Shown here: in pieces, positions 24,633 to 33,584 of the stretch | Layout: every line of letters begins with the position of its first letter | Numbering within the stretch: the stretch's first letter is position 1 | Origin: Gemmatimonadota bacterium | Lineage (GTDB): Bacteria; Gemmatimonadota; Gemmatimonadetes; Gemmatimonadales; GWC2-71-9 | Direction: 5' to 3' | Length of the DNA stretch: 50,356 bases | Assembly: GCA_020351775.1 (NCBI GenBank) | Contig: CP070666.1 | Coordinates: 2,997,687-3,048,042 of the forward strand | Program-made: the position numbers and the translations under genes | Notes under the pieces: generated by a model | Told to the model about the DNA's origin: nothing | Database searches by the model: none | Seen by the model: only the letters and a program-made list of their open reading frames with translations

Positions 24633-25727
24633 TTAGGGAGCCATCAACTGTGCCAGAGTCTGATACGGATCGGCTGCCGGATCCCGCTGTATCGCTGTGG
24701 TCAACGCCGCAACCGTCCGAGCGACGTCGCAGTCGAGTCGGTGGTACAAGATGTCGAAACTCGCAAGGTTCGTACGATAGATCTGGGCGGCGATCACACT
24801 CGCGTTGTTGAGGGTACGGCGCGCCAGGCTCTCCGCCCGATACGTCTGCAACCGCCCACCCAGCTGCCCCAGCAGTGTATCGCGCGCTGCAGCAAAGAGC
24901 ACTTCCCGCTGCGTAAGTACCTCGTCGCGCTCGTAGCCACTCGAGTAAAGGTCTTCCAGTCGTTGTGCCAGCCGGTGAAAGAAATCCGCCAGCTCGATTT
25001 CGTCCTGCCACATCCGCGCGGCTCGCTGCGCGCTCGACATCTCGCCCCGACTAGCAAAGAACGCTTCGGCCCCGCGGTAACCCGCGAACGACGCGAAGCT
25101 CTCATTGAATTTGGTTGCGCCGGGAACGTAGAGAGTGTTGTGGGCGATCTCGTGGATCACGGTCGCTACCAGGCTCACGGGATCGCGATACAGGGCCGTG
25201 GACAGCAGCGGATCGTTGAACCAGCCTAGAGTGGAGAAAGCGCCCGCAGGCCGCAGGTAGGTGTCATAGCCGTCGGCTTCGAGTCTCTCTGCTGCGGCGC
25301 GCGCCGCAGCGACACGGAAGAAACCCTTGTAGGGAACCCGCCCCACGATCGGATAGCGCCACACGTACGGCTCCAATGAAGTCTTGGGGCTGGCGGAAAT
25401 CACCAAGAGGAGCGTATCGCGACCGACATCCGAGAAAGTCGTATACGTATCTCCTGCCTCGAGGCCGAGCGAATCGGCCGCAAACGTCCGTGCCGCCAGC
25501 ACCAACTCGAACGCCGCGCGTCGATCCGGCGCCACAGTAGTGTCAATCGCCAGCGCCTCCAGCGACCGCCTCTTCAGAAGGATGCGCGCTTCCTCGTACG
25601 CAGCCCGCATCAGGTAGCGAACCTCGGCGCTCACCAGCACTACAGCGATTGTCGCAACAGCGAGGAAGCCCGCCACCCCCACTAGTGCCTTCCACAGCGG
25701 CAGGCGCAAAGGCAGCGGCCGCCTCAC
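24633..25727 (-). CDS. Putative aminopeptidase (PF10023-type), membrane-anchored
   Basis: 364 residues. An N-terminal membrane helix (ALVGVAGFLAVATIAVVLVSAEV, 14-36) anchors a periplasmic domain. The gluzincin motif HEIAH (192-196) with the third ligand Glu209 in NESFASFAGYRG matches the bacterial putative aminopeptidase family, including the upstream GAFSTLGWFNDPLLSTAL. Family length is 350-370, so it is complete. Activity is inferred; few members have been tested. GTG start overlaps the PorV-like stop (GTGA), so it is coupled to that gene. Confidence 0.85.
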   Translation of the reverse strand: MRRPLPLRLPLWKALVGVAGFLAVATIAVVLVSAEVRYLMRAAYEEARILLKRRSLEALAIDTTVAPDRRAAFELVLAARTFAADSLGLEAGDTYTTFSDVGRDTLLLVISASPKTSLEPYVWRYPIVGRVPYKGFFRVAAARAAAERLEADGYDTYLRPAGAFSTLGWFNDPLLSTALYRDPVSLVATVIHEIAHNTLYVPGATKFNESFASFAGYRGAEAFFASRGEMSSAQRAARMWQDEIELADFFHRLAQRLEDLYSSGYERDEVLTQREVLFAAARDTLLGQLGGRLQTYRAESLARRTLNNASVIAAQIYRTNLASFDILYHRLDCDVARTVAALTTAIQRDPAADPYQTLAQLMAP

Positions 25728-26677
25728 AGAGTCAGCCGAAGTCCGAAGCGATGGGTCCGCTCTCCCCGAGCGTCGTTGGGTTGATAGGCGTAGTCGAGCG
25801 ACATCCGTGTAATTGCAATGCTGCCACCCACAGTGAACTTAGACGCCTCTGTACCCTCTGGTCTGGACCCGTATGCGCCGCGGCCTAATATGCCCACACC
25901 TCGCAGGACGACGCCGCCTTCGACACCCAGCACAAAACGCGACGAGCGACCTTCGGGCCATTGCAGTTCCAGCGTAGAGAGCAGCCGGAAAGATTCCTGT
26001 GGATCCACATAGTTCATCGTGAATCCGAACCGGCTCAAACGCGGCATTTCCAACGCCGACTCGCCCCTCCAATTGCCACCGAGGTTCTGAATCGAGAATG
26101 CGAAGGCCAGGATGTCGAAGATCGCTATGGTCAACCCGGCATCACTACTAAGAGCCTTCTGTTCCGCGGTGTCTGCATTAGTTCGCACATACTTCAGCGT
26201 GCCGCCCAGCGCAATGATGCCGAATCGGTAGACAACGGATCCCATACCCAGACGTTCTCGGAACTCGGTACCGGGGGGCAGGCCCGGCACTGGGAAGTTG
26301 GCGGGATCTGTACCGTGATCGAGCAATGCTCCGCCAAGGGCCAGGTGAAACTGGCGGATCCGTAAGGCCAGAGCCCCGTTGAATACTCTCCCTGCGGCTG
26401 GTAGAGCGCGGTAGGCGCCCTCGATGCCGATGTAACGCAGCGTCGCGAGGCTTGCCGGGTTGGTGAACACAGCCCCCGCATCTCCCACCAGTGCAGCACC
26501 GGCGCCGTTCAAGCCGGCGCTCCTGACCGAGACCGGCTCGAAGGTAGCGGAAGGCACACTGGCTTGAGCAGCGAGTACGGAAAAGGCGCGTCCACAGAGC
26601 ACCGACCCGAGAAACGCCATTGCCAGCGTGGCAGTCAAGATGCGGAGGGGGCCCGTCTGGCCCTGACGCCCGAACAC
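25724..26677 (-). CDS. PorV/PorQ-like outer-membrane beta-barrel protein
   Basis: 317 residues with an export signal (about 1-39, cleavage near LAAQA) and a barrel of repeated amphipathic strands. The FTNPASL motif with the preceding GAAxVGDAGAVF block is the signature of PorV/PorQ- and FadL-like barrels. In Bacteroidota PorV is the shuttle of the type IX secretion system, but many PorV-like proteins stand alone. The GTG start lies 1 base after the protease lipoprotein gene, and its stop overlaps the aminopeptidase start. The pairing with a secreted protease is suggestive; no type IX core genes are seen here. Confidence 0.75.
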   Translation of the reverse strand: MFGRQGQTGPLRILTATLAMAFLGSVLCGRAFSVLAAQASVPSATFEPVSVRSAGLNGAGAALVGDAGAVFTNPASLATLRYIGIEGAYRALPAAGRVFNGALALRIRQFHLALGGALLDHGTDPANFPVPGLPPGTEFRERLGMGSVVYRFGIIALGGTLKYVRTNADTAEQKALSSDAGLTIAIFDILAFAFSIQNLGGNWRGESALEMPRLSRFGFTMNYVDPQESFRLLSTLELQWPEGRSSRFVLGVEGGVVLRGVGILGRGAYGSRPEGTEASKFTVGGSIAITRMSLDYAYQPNDARGERTHRFGLRLTL

Positions 26678-26678
26678 G

Positions 26679-28859
26679 CTACTTGATGCGAATCAAGTTT
26701 AGAATCGGCTGCGCCGGCCCCGACAGCGGATCACCGAACTCATCGACCAACTCTACCGTGAACCCGCCCTGCCCGGCCGACTGGACTACACGATAGTACG
26801 CGCCAGATCCAGATCCCAGGAGACCCGTCACGCTGAAGTCACCACTGCTGAAAACCGGTGGATCGATCGGGAACGGTTTCGGAAACAGCGACTCGTCCTG
26901 GGCGTGCAGGTTGGCGTACGTAGCCCGGAAGTCCCAAGTCGAGAAGCGCAACCGCGCTGGGACCGAACTCAGATCAGGATGGTTCGACACATAATTCGCC
27001 AAGAACCAATCTGCCAGCAGCCCCGAGAGCGGCTCACCAGCTGCCGCCTCCAGATTCACCGTTCCCACCAGTCGCGTTTCGGTCAGCCGCCGCAAGATTC
27101 CTTCGCCCTTCTGGTCGACCAGCCAGCGCAACAATAGCCACGTCGCTCCGCGCTCCTCGAGAACGCCGGTTCCTTCCGAATAGAGCGGGAAGTGATCCTC
27201 CGTAGCGGAGAGATACTCGTAGGCGTTAAACAACTGACCCAACGCGAACGTCGAGAAGCGTTCGGTATCACCCAGGGCCTCGAAATGCAGGGCCGCCAGC
27301 TCCTCCGACATGTGTGACAGGGCCTCGTTAAGCCAGGTCTGCTCGGAGTTGCTGGCTCGCACAATCACGTGCTGGTAGAAGTTTATCATGTGCTGGAATT
27401 CGTGCACGAATGTAACTGGCACCAGACGCTTGACGCGATCAAGAGTATGGTTGCACGTCACCGTTCCATCGGGGTCCGGGACCATGGCGTAGAACACCTC
27501 TGCCTGGTTAGATCGACCGTCCCCAGCGGATTCTGGATCGAGATCCAGCGGGAAAAAGAAGCCGGTGATGAAAGAGATGTCACATTGCGACTTCGATGTG
27601 AGACCGTTCACGACAGGTGTCATCAAAATGAACACCCTGCCGTTGCGGTCGATGTCCGATTCGGCGCCGAACGCCCTGGTGGCGACCTCGTACAGATCCG
27701 AGTCGAACAACTCTCCCAACTCATCGAAGTCGCCTTGGTCGAGCCCGGCGTCGGGTGCTTCAACGTCCTGGTAGATGATGGCCCGTGTGCCCGCATACTT
27801 GACCACTCCGGTCACGCGTACGAAATCCTCCAGCGCACTGCAGGTGATGTCAGAGCAGACCCGGAAGAAGCGCCGGTCACCGACCTTGATGTCCGGTTCA
27901 ATCGGGGCGAGCAACGGTGTCGCTCCCAGGGGCTCCCTGGGGATCTGTGCCAACTGAGCTTCTTGCGCCCGCAGGAAGTCATCAAACCTCAGAGCCAGCG
28001 GCCTTTCGCTCGGCGACCTATCGCGCGCGGTGACCGGTGCAGTGACCTGATTGCCCTTGAACTGAAACGCCAGGGTGAGTCCGCGCGTGCTCGTGACCGA
28101 TTGCGGCGCAAACAAGTACTCCCGCTCAGCACCGGTGCTCTCGAACGTGGCACAACCTTGGAGCACCTCCGGGTCGAGCGATAGATATTCACCGGGATCA
28201 AGGTCCAACGGCTCGGTAGCCGCCACGAAAGTCCCGTTGATCGCATCGGATTCGGCCAGGCCGACACGCGCCACGATAGAGACCTGGCCCGGCACCAGGC
28301 AGGCCGGGACGGTGGCCCAGAGTCCCCGTCCAGTCACCGACACGTTCGAGGTCGCGGCTTGCTTCCCGCCGATGAAGATGGCGGTGGAGTCAGTGATGTT
28401 GAGACCGGAGATGGCGACCTCGTCGCCGGCTGTGAACGTAGCTGGACTCACCCCGGTCAGGCTGGGTGCCGCCACCGCGTGAACGGTGAAGGTGAGTACG
28501 GCATCTCGATTACGGGCCAATGCGGCCTCAACGATGTAGTCACCCGTGGACGGGCCCAGTGTCAAGTAGGCCTGTGCGACCCCGTTTCCGTCAGTCACCG
28601 AGACGGTGTCAGATAGGATGGCACCCTGGCCCTGCAGCACCGTCCAGATCACCTTTTCCCGCGGAACGCCAGTTCCGTCCGACGCCGTTGCCAGGATCTG
28701 AAACGGCTCGGCGAGTCGATTGCCCGCAGTGGCACTCTGATAGTCGCCACTCCCAACCTTCTCTATGCGTGCTGGTACCGGCAGGTCCAAGTCGTCACCG
28801 CAGCCGTTCAGTAACAGAATCGCCGCAGCTACGGCAGCGCCGGTTCCTCTGGAAATCAA
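26679..28859 (-). CDS. Secreted M30-like metalloprotease lipoprotein with Ig-like domains
   Basis: 726 residues from the TTG at 28859, chosen because GGAGGAG lies about 7 bases before it; a TTG 15 bases earlier gives five extra residues but no ribosome site. Signal ends in LLLNGC, lipid cysteine about Cys20. Then a bacterial Ig-like repeat (about 27-127), an IPT/TIG-like domain (about 132-200), and a gluzincin protease: HEFQH (486-490) and downstream Glu512 in WLNEALSHMSEE, the hyicolysin (M30)-type arrangement. The C-terminal 130 residues form a beta-rich domain. Upstream partner of the PorV-like and aminopeptidase genes, so a secreted or surface proteolysis unit. Confidence 0.82.
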   Translation of the reverse strand: MISRGTGAAVAAAILLLNGCGDDLDLPVPARIEKVGSGDYQSATAGNRLAEPFQILATASDGTGVPREKVIWTVLQGQGAILSDTVSVTDGNGVAQAYLTLGPSTGDYIVEAALARNRDAVLTFTVHAVAAPSLTGVSPATFTAGDEVAISGLNITDSTAIFIGGKQAATSNVSVTGRGLWATVPACLVPGQVSIVARVGLAESDAINGTFVAATEPLDLDPGEYLSLDPEVLQGCATFESTGAEREYLFAPQSVTSTRGLTLAFQFKGNQVTAPVTARDRSPSERPLALRFDDFLRAQEAQLAQIPREPLGATPLLAPIEPDIKVGDRRFFRVCSDITCSALEDFVRVTGVVKYAGTRAIIYQDVEAPDAGLDQGDFDELGELFDSDLYEVATRAFGAESDIDRNGRVFILMTPVVNGLTSKSQCDISFITGFFFPLDLDPESAGDGRSNQAEVFYAMVPDPDGTVTCNHTLDRVKRLVPVTFVHEFQHMINFYQHVIVRASNSEQTWLNEALSHMSEELAALHFEALGDTERFSTFALGQLFNAYEYLSATEDHFPLYSEGTGVLEERGATWLLLRWLVDQKGEGILRRLTETRLVGTVNLEAAAGEPLSGLLADWFLANYVSNHPDLSSVPARLRFSTWDFRATYANLHAQDESLFPKPFPIDPPVFSSGDFSVTGLLGSGSGAYYRVVQSAGQGGFTVELVDEFGDPLSGPAQPILNLIRIK

Positions 28860-28961
28860 GTTGCTCTCCTCCAACCATTTGGTCTACAAAGCGATACGGG
28901 GACCCGGCGGCATCCGCCGTAACCCCCTCAAGTGACGCAACATACGGGATTTCACACCGTT

Positions 28962-28990
28962 TTGACAATGCCTTCCCGGCCACATAGCTT
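28962..28990 (+). promoter_or_regulatory. Sigma70-type promoter upstream of dnaE
   Basis: TTGACA (28962-28967), a 17-base spacer and TAGCTT (28985-28990). The -35 is perfect and the -10 is weak. Transcription would begin near 28997, giving a leader of about 120 bases before the dnaE ATG at 29120. Confidence 0.5.
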
Positions 28991-29079
28991 ACCTTCTTTG
29001 ACCGCGGCGAGTTCCCTCACCGGGTACCCGTGGGACAGCCTGGACGGGCCCGGGCCTGTCCGGAGGAATCGATAACCGC

Positions 29080-29110
29080 AGGCCCAGCCGCCCGACCGGG
29101 CGCTGGGCCT
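29080..29110 (+). promoter_or_regulatory. Strong hairpin directly upstream of the dnaE start
   Basis: Left arm AGGCCCAGCCGCCC (29080-29093), loop GACC, right arm GGGCGCTGGGCCT (29098-29110): 13 pairs with one bulged C. It ends 9 bases before the ATG at 29120 and is followed by TTTGTC. It would cover the ribosome-binding region, so it could control dnaE translation or attenuate transcription. A GGAGGA lies further upstream (29062-29067) with no start codon in range. Confidence 0.55.
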
Positions 29111-29119
29111 TTGTCGAAC

Positions 29120-32100
29120 ATGAGCTTCATCCATCTACATACGCATTCGGAGTATTCGCTGCTCGACGGCGCCAACCGCATCCCTGACCTCATCGGGCGC
29201 ATCAAGGGACTCGGCATGGACAGCCTGGCGATTACCGACCACGGCAATCTCCACGCCGCATGGACGTTCTACGAACAGGCAAAGGCAGCGGGTATCCGAC
29301 CGATCATAGGCTTCGAGGCCTACATGGCCTTCGGATCACGCCACCAACGGGAAAAGCCTCCCGAGGCCCCTGCGCAATACTCCCACCTCGTTTTGCTGGC
29401 GCGCGATCGGACAGGCTACAAGAACCTCATCAAGCTCTCGTCAATCGGCTTTCTCGAGGGCTATTACCGCCGGCCGAGAATAGACCGTGAAGTCCTGCGG
29501 CAGCACAGCAAAGGCATCATCGGGCTAGCCGCATGCCTCTCTGGTGAGGTCTCGATCTGGCTGCGGCGCAATTGCTACGAGGAGGCCAGGCGGTCCGCCG
29601 AGTGGCTGGCGACCACGTTCGGCCCTGATGGGTTTTGGCTCGAGGTCCAGGACCACGGCATACCCGATGAGCGGATCGTGCGGGACGGGATGTTCCGCCT
29701 GGCGGACGATCTAGGCCTGCCGGTCGTAGCGACCAATGACGCGCACTATCTGGAACGGGCTGACCACGAAGCGCACGACTGTGTGCTTGCCATCGGCACG
29801 GGCAAAGATTTGGACGATCCTAATCGGTTTCGATTCTACGGTCAGGAAAGCTATGTCAAATCGGAAGCCGAAATGGCGCAGCTGTTCCCAGATAACCCCG
29901 AAGTGCTGGCGAACACGCAGCAGGTCGCCGACCAGTGCGAGTTCGAACTCGAGAAGCGCCATTTTGTGCCCGAGTTTCCTCGGGACGATGAATCCAAATC
30001 GGAAGACGACCTTCTGATAGACCTTGCCACACGAGGGGCCGAGAAGAGGTACGGCAGACCACCTTCCCAGGAGGTCAAGGCGCGCCTCAAGTACGAACTC
30101 GATACCATAACGCGTCTGGGATACGCCGGCTATTTCCTGATCGTTCAGGACTTCATCCGTGCCGCGCACGAACGCGGCATTCCGGTGGGCCCAGGCCGTG
30201 GATCTGCTGCCGGCTCTCTCGTCGCCTATGCCTTAGGGATCACGAATGTAGACCCGCTCCGCTTCGATCTGCTGTTCGAACGATTCTTGAATCCGGAGCG
30301 CGTATCGATGCCGGATATCGACGTCGACTTCTGCTACGAGCGCAGGGGTGAAGTGATCGAATACGTGCGGGAGCGCTACGGAAGGACCAGCGTCGGTCAG
30401 ATCATCACGTTCGGCACCATGAAGGCCCGCGCCGCGGTGCGCGACATCGCCAGGGTTCTCAAGGTGAGTCCCGCGGACGCCGACAAGCTGGCGAAGCTCA
30501 TACCCACGGGGCCCGCCTACTCCTTGTCTGTGGCGGAGGCCGCTGCCAAGGTGCCCGAATTGAGCCAGCTTACCAAGCAGGATCCGACCATAGGGAGGCT
30601 GGTCGATCTGGCACAGCGCGTCGAGGGTCTGTCGCGCCACGCGTCGGTGCACGCGGCGGGGGTGGTCATTGCTCCCGGACCCCTGGAGGAGTATGTGCCG
30701 GTCTGCACCCCACCGCAACGGGGTACCACCGCCGGCCAGAACGGCGAAGAGTCAGTCATCACTCAGTTTGACATGATCGGTCTGGAGAAGATCGGCATGT
30801 TAAAGATGGACTTCCTCGGCCTCAGAACCCTGACCGTGATCCACGACGCCTGCCAGATGATCCGGGACCGACAGGGAGTCGAGATCGATTTTGATTCCAT
30901 AGACCTGGACGATCCGGAAGTCTACGAGCTGCTGCGAAGCGGACGAGTTGCCGGCGTATTCCAGTTCGAATCGCCGTTGGGCACGGACATGCTGCACCAG
31001 CTGCGCGCCGATCGGTTCGATGATCTGGTAGCGACCAATGCGCTGGTCCGCCCCGGCCCGCTCGACTCGGGCATGCATCAGGTCTACATCCGGCGCAAGC
31101 GTGGCACGGAGGAAGTGCGCTACCCCCATCCCGACCTGCAGGAGGTGCTCGAGCCGACCTACGGAGTGATCCTGTATCAAGAGCAGGTGATGCGGATAGC
31201 CAATGTGCTCGCTGGCTTCTCGTTGGCAGAGGCCGATGTATTGCGCAAGGCGGTGGGGAAGAAAGACGCGATACTCATTGCGAGAGAGTTGAAGCGTTTT
31301 GTCGACCGATGTGTCGAGCGCGGCCACGACCGCAGAACCATCGAAGATATCGCGGCGCAGATACAGACATTCGGCCGCTATGGTTTCAACAAGTCACACT
31401 CAGTCGCGTACAGCATCATCTCGTTCCAGACCGCGTGGCTCAAGGTGCACTACCCCGCCGAATTCATGGCGGCTCTCCTGTCGTCCGAGATCGGTGACAC
31501 TGACAAGGTAGTGGCCTACATAAACGAGGCTCGCGAGCTGGGCATCGAGGTGCTACCGCCGTCCGTCAACGAATCGGGCTGGAAGTTCACGGTTACTGCG
31601 GACCAGCAGATCCGCTTTGGACTCGGGGCCATTCGCCACGTCGGCCGCACTGCGATTGAGTCGATAATCAAGGCGCGCGACGCCGATGGACCTTACGAAT
31701 CGCTCACCGACTTCTGCGAGCGGATCGATTTGCGTCTGTGTAACAAGCGGGTCATCGAGTCGCTCATTGCGGCCGGTGCACTGGATCAGCTGGGAGGTCA
31801 CCGGGCGCAGCTCGTGTCGGCTCTAGACTCGGCACTGGGTGAAGCTCAGCTACGCCAAGCCGAGCGGCATGCGGGCCAGGCGAGTCTGTTCGGAGAGATA
31901 CCGGGGGCGGCTACCGCCGCCGGTGTGGTTCAACTACCCGCCGTCGAGCCATGGCCTGAAGCCGAGCGGCTTGCCAAAGAGAAGAGCGTGATCGGTTTCT
32001 TCATCTCCGGCCATCCCCTGGAAAGATTCCGCGAGGAGGCTAAACTGTTCAGCTCTCGTACGACAGCTACCTTGGGAACGTGGAGCGAACATCAGGTGAG

Positions 32101-32608
32101 CACCGCGGTAGTGGTGACCACGGTGAAGCGACGGATCAGTCGCAAGACAGGGTCGGAGTACGCCCGGCTGACAGTCGAAGACTTTCACGGAACGGCCGAA
32201 GCGTTAGTTTTTCCGGACACTTGGAGCAAGCTCTCCGACGTCATCGTACCGGATGCAGCGTTGCTGCTGACCGGTACTTACAGCGCCCGGGATCGCGGTG
32301 AGGACAGGGCGCCATTCATAGTCGAGGCCGCGCAGCCGCTCGCCGAGTTGCGCGAGTCCGGAGCCGTCGGTGTGGAGCTGGTTTGGCAGCGCGACAGCGT
32401 GACAACACCCGAGCTGGCACGCGGTGTCGCAGCACTTTGCGCGGCACACCCCGGCCCGGCACCGCTATTCGTTGAATGGAGTGATGGCAACGGGACTATT
32501 GCTCGCCTGCGATCACGCAGCACTCGGGTTAGGCTCGATGACGAATTGTTGGATTCCTTGAAGGAACTGGTGGGAACTGGTCACGTGCGGCTGGTGAAAG
32601 CGAGATAG
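29120..32608 (+). CDS. dnaE: DNA polymerase III alpha subunit
   Basis: Replicative polymerase, 1162 residues, a normal DnaE length. The N-terminal PHP domain starts at once (HLHTHSEYSLLDGA) and keeps its histidine/aspartate metal ligands (ITDHGN, TNDAHYL), so it may be an active metal site, unlike E. coli. Catalytic aspartates are in PDIDVDFCYER (Asp401, Asp403), with GRGSAAGSLVAY just before. The C-terminal OB-fold is around 970-1070. The ATG at 29120 is chosen because it gives this N-terminus; an earlier in-frame GTG would add about 30 unrelated residues. Followed by accA after 9 bases, a common arrangement. Confidence 0.97.
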   Translation: MSFIHLHTHSEYSLLDGANRIPDLIGRIKGLGMDSLAITDHGNLHAAWTFYEQAKAAGIRPIIGFEAYMAFGSRHQREKPPEAPAQYSHLVLLARDRTGYKNLIKLSSIGFLEGYYRRPRIDREVLRQHSKGIIGLAACLSGEVSIWLRRNCYEEARRSAEWLATTFGPDGFWLEVQDHGIPDERIVRDGMFRLADDLGLPVVATNDAHYLERADHEAHDCVLAIGTGKDLDDPNRFRFYGQESYVKSEAEMAQLFPDNPEVLANTQQVADQCEFELEKRHFVPEFPRDDESKSEDDLLIDLATRGAEKRYGRPPSQEVKARLKYELDTITRLGYAGYFLIVQDFIRAAHERGIPVGPGRGSAAGSLVAYALGITNVDPLRFDLLFERFLNPERVSMPDIDVDFCYERRGEVIEYVRERYGRTSVGQIITFGTMKARAAVRDIARVLKVSPADADKLAKLIPTGPAYSLSVAEAAAKVPELSQLTKQDPTIGRLVDLAQRVEGLSRHASVHAAGVVIAPGPLEEYVPVCTPPQRGTTAGQNGEESVITQFDMIGLEKIGMLKMDFLGLRTLTVIHDACQMIRDRQGVEIDFDSIDLDDPEVYELLRSGRVAGVFQFESPLGTDMLHQLRADRFDDLVATNALVRPGPLDSGMHQVYIRRKRGTEEVRYPHPDLQEVLEPTYGVILYQEQVMRIANVLAGFSLAEADVLRKAVGKKDAILIARELKRFVDRCVERGHDRRTIEDIAAQIQTFGRYGFNKSHSVAYSIISFQTAWLKVHYPAEFMAALLSSEIGDTDKVVAYINEARELGIEVLPPSVNESGWKFTVTADQQIRFGLGAIRHVGRTAIESIIKARDADGPYESLTDFCERIDLRLCNKRVIESLIAAGALDQLGGHRAQLVSALDSALGEAQLRQAERHAGQASLFGEIPGAATAAGVVQLPAVEPWPEAERLAKEKSVIGFFISGHPLERFREEAKLFSSRTTATLGTWSEHQVSTAVVVTTVKRRISRKTGSEYARLTVEDFHGTAEALVFPDTWSKLSDVIVPDAALLLTGTYSARDRGEDRAPFIVEAAQPLAELRESGAVGVELVWQRDSVTTPELARGVAALCAAHPGPAPLFVEWSDGNGTIARLRSRSTRVRLDDELLDSLKELVGTGHVRLVKAR

Positions 32609-32617
32609 GCAATCACA

Positions 32618-33583
32618 GTGGGGACTACAGCGTTCAACGCCGAATTCGAGAAGCCGATCGTGGAGCTGGAACGCCAGATCGATCATCTGAAGCGTCTTGC
32701 TGCGGACCGACAGCTCGACGTGCAGGAGGAGATCGAACCGCTCGAAGCCAAGCTCGCCGCATTGAGGCATGATATCTACCGACATCTCACGCCGATGCAG
32801 CGAGTGCAGGTGGCGCGGCACCCACGGCGTCCGTTCACCCTAGACTATATCACCACGATCTTCACCGACTTCGTCGAGTTGAAGGGTGACAGACTGTATC
32901 GTGATGACCCTGCGATTGTCGGTGGTTGGGCCCGACTGCGCGAGAGGCCCGTCGTGGTGATCGGGCAGCAGAAGGGCCGCGACACAAAGGACAATCTCAA
33001 GCGGAACTTCGGCATGGCCCATCCCGAAGGGTATCGCAAGGCGCTGCGCCTGATGTACATGGCGGAGAGATTCAAGGCTCCAGTCATCACCCTGATCGAT
33101 ACGCCGGGCGCTTACCCGGGTTTGGGTGCGGAGGAGCGCGGCCAGGCCGAGGCAATCGCACGCAACCTGGAAGAGATGGCTGCGCTCGAGACACCACTGG
33201 TGGCGGTGATAATCGGGGAGGGCGGTTCTGGCGGCGCTCTGGCCCTGGGCTTGGCCGACTGCGTGCTTATGCTGGAACACGCAATCTACTCGGTCATATC
33301 ACCCGAAGGATGCGCGGCCATTCTGTGGAAGGACGCGGCTGAGAAGGAACGAGCCGCGGAGTCACTCAAGCTGACCAGCGACGATCTGCTGCGCTTGGGG
33401 TTGGTGGACGAGATAGTGCCGGAACCTGCCGGTGGTGCTCACGCCGATCCCGCCGAAGCGGCGGCCAACCTGGAATCCGCGCTGGCGGCCGACGTCGAGG
33501 AGCTGGTGAAGGTCACCCCCGACGAATTGAAGCGACGCCGCACGGAGAAGTACCTCCGAATGGGCAGTTATCTGGAGGGTTGA
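32618..33583 (+). CDS. accA: Acetyl-CoA carboxylase carboxyltransferase alpha subunit
   Basis: With AccD it transfers carboxyl from biotin to acetyl-CoA, the first step of fatty acid synthesis. 321 residues. The N-terminal helical part ([19 protein letters not shown]) is typical, followed by [10 protein letters not shown] and the oxyanion-hole region [37 protein letters not shown] and [16 protein letters not shown] also match. GTG start at 32618, 9 bases after dnaE, and 1 base before ricT. AccD is not in the window. Confidence 0.97.
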   Translation: MGTTAFNAEFEKPIVELERQIDHLKRLAADRQLDVQEEIEPLEAKLAALRHDIYRHLTPMQRVQVARHPRRPFTLDYITTIFTDFVELKGDRLYRDDPAIVGGWARLRERPVVVIGQQKGRDTKDNLKRNFGMAHPEGYRKALRLMYMAERFKAPVITLIDTPGAYPGLGAEERGQAEAIARNLEEMAALETPLVAVIIGEGGSGGALALGLADCVLMLEHAIYSVISPEGCAAILWKDAAEKERAAESLKLTSDDLLRLGLVDEIVPEPAGGAHADPAEAAANLESALAADVEELVKVTPDELKRRRTEKYLRMGSYLEG

Positions 33584-33584
33584 C

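Noticed and set aside
24075..25229. A 384-codon open frame on the plus strand
   Set aside because: Antisense to the M20 and aminopeptidase genes, both of which have complete catalytic motifs.
29062..29074. GGAGGA followed by ATA as an alternative dnaE start
   Set aside because: ATA starts are very rare, and the family N-terminus begins at 29120.
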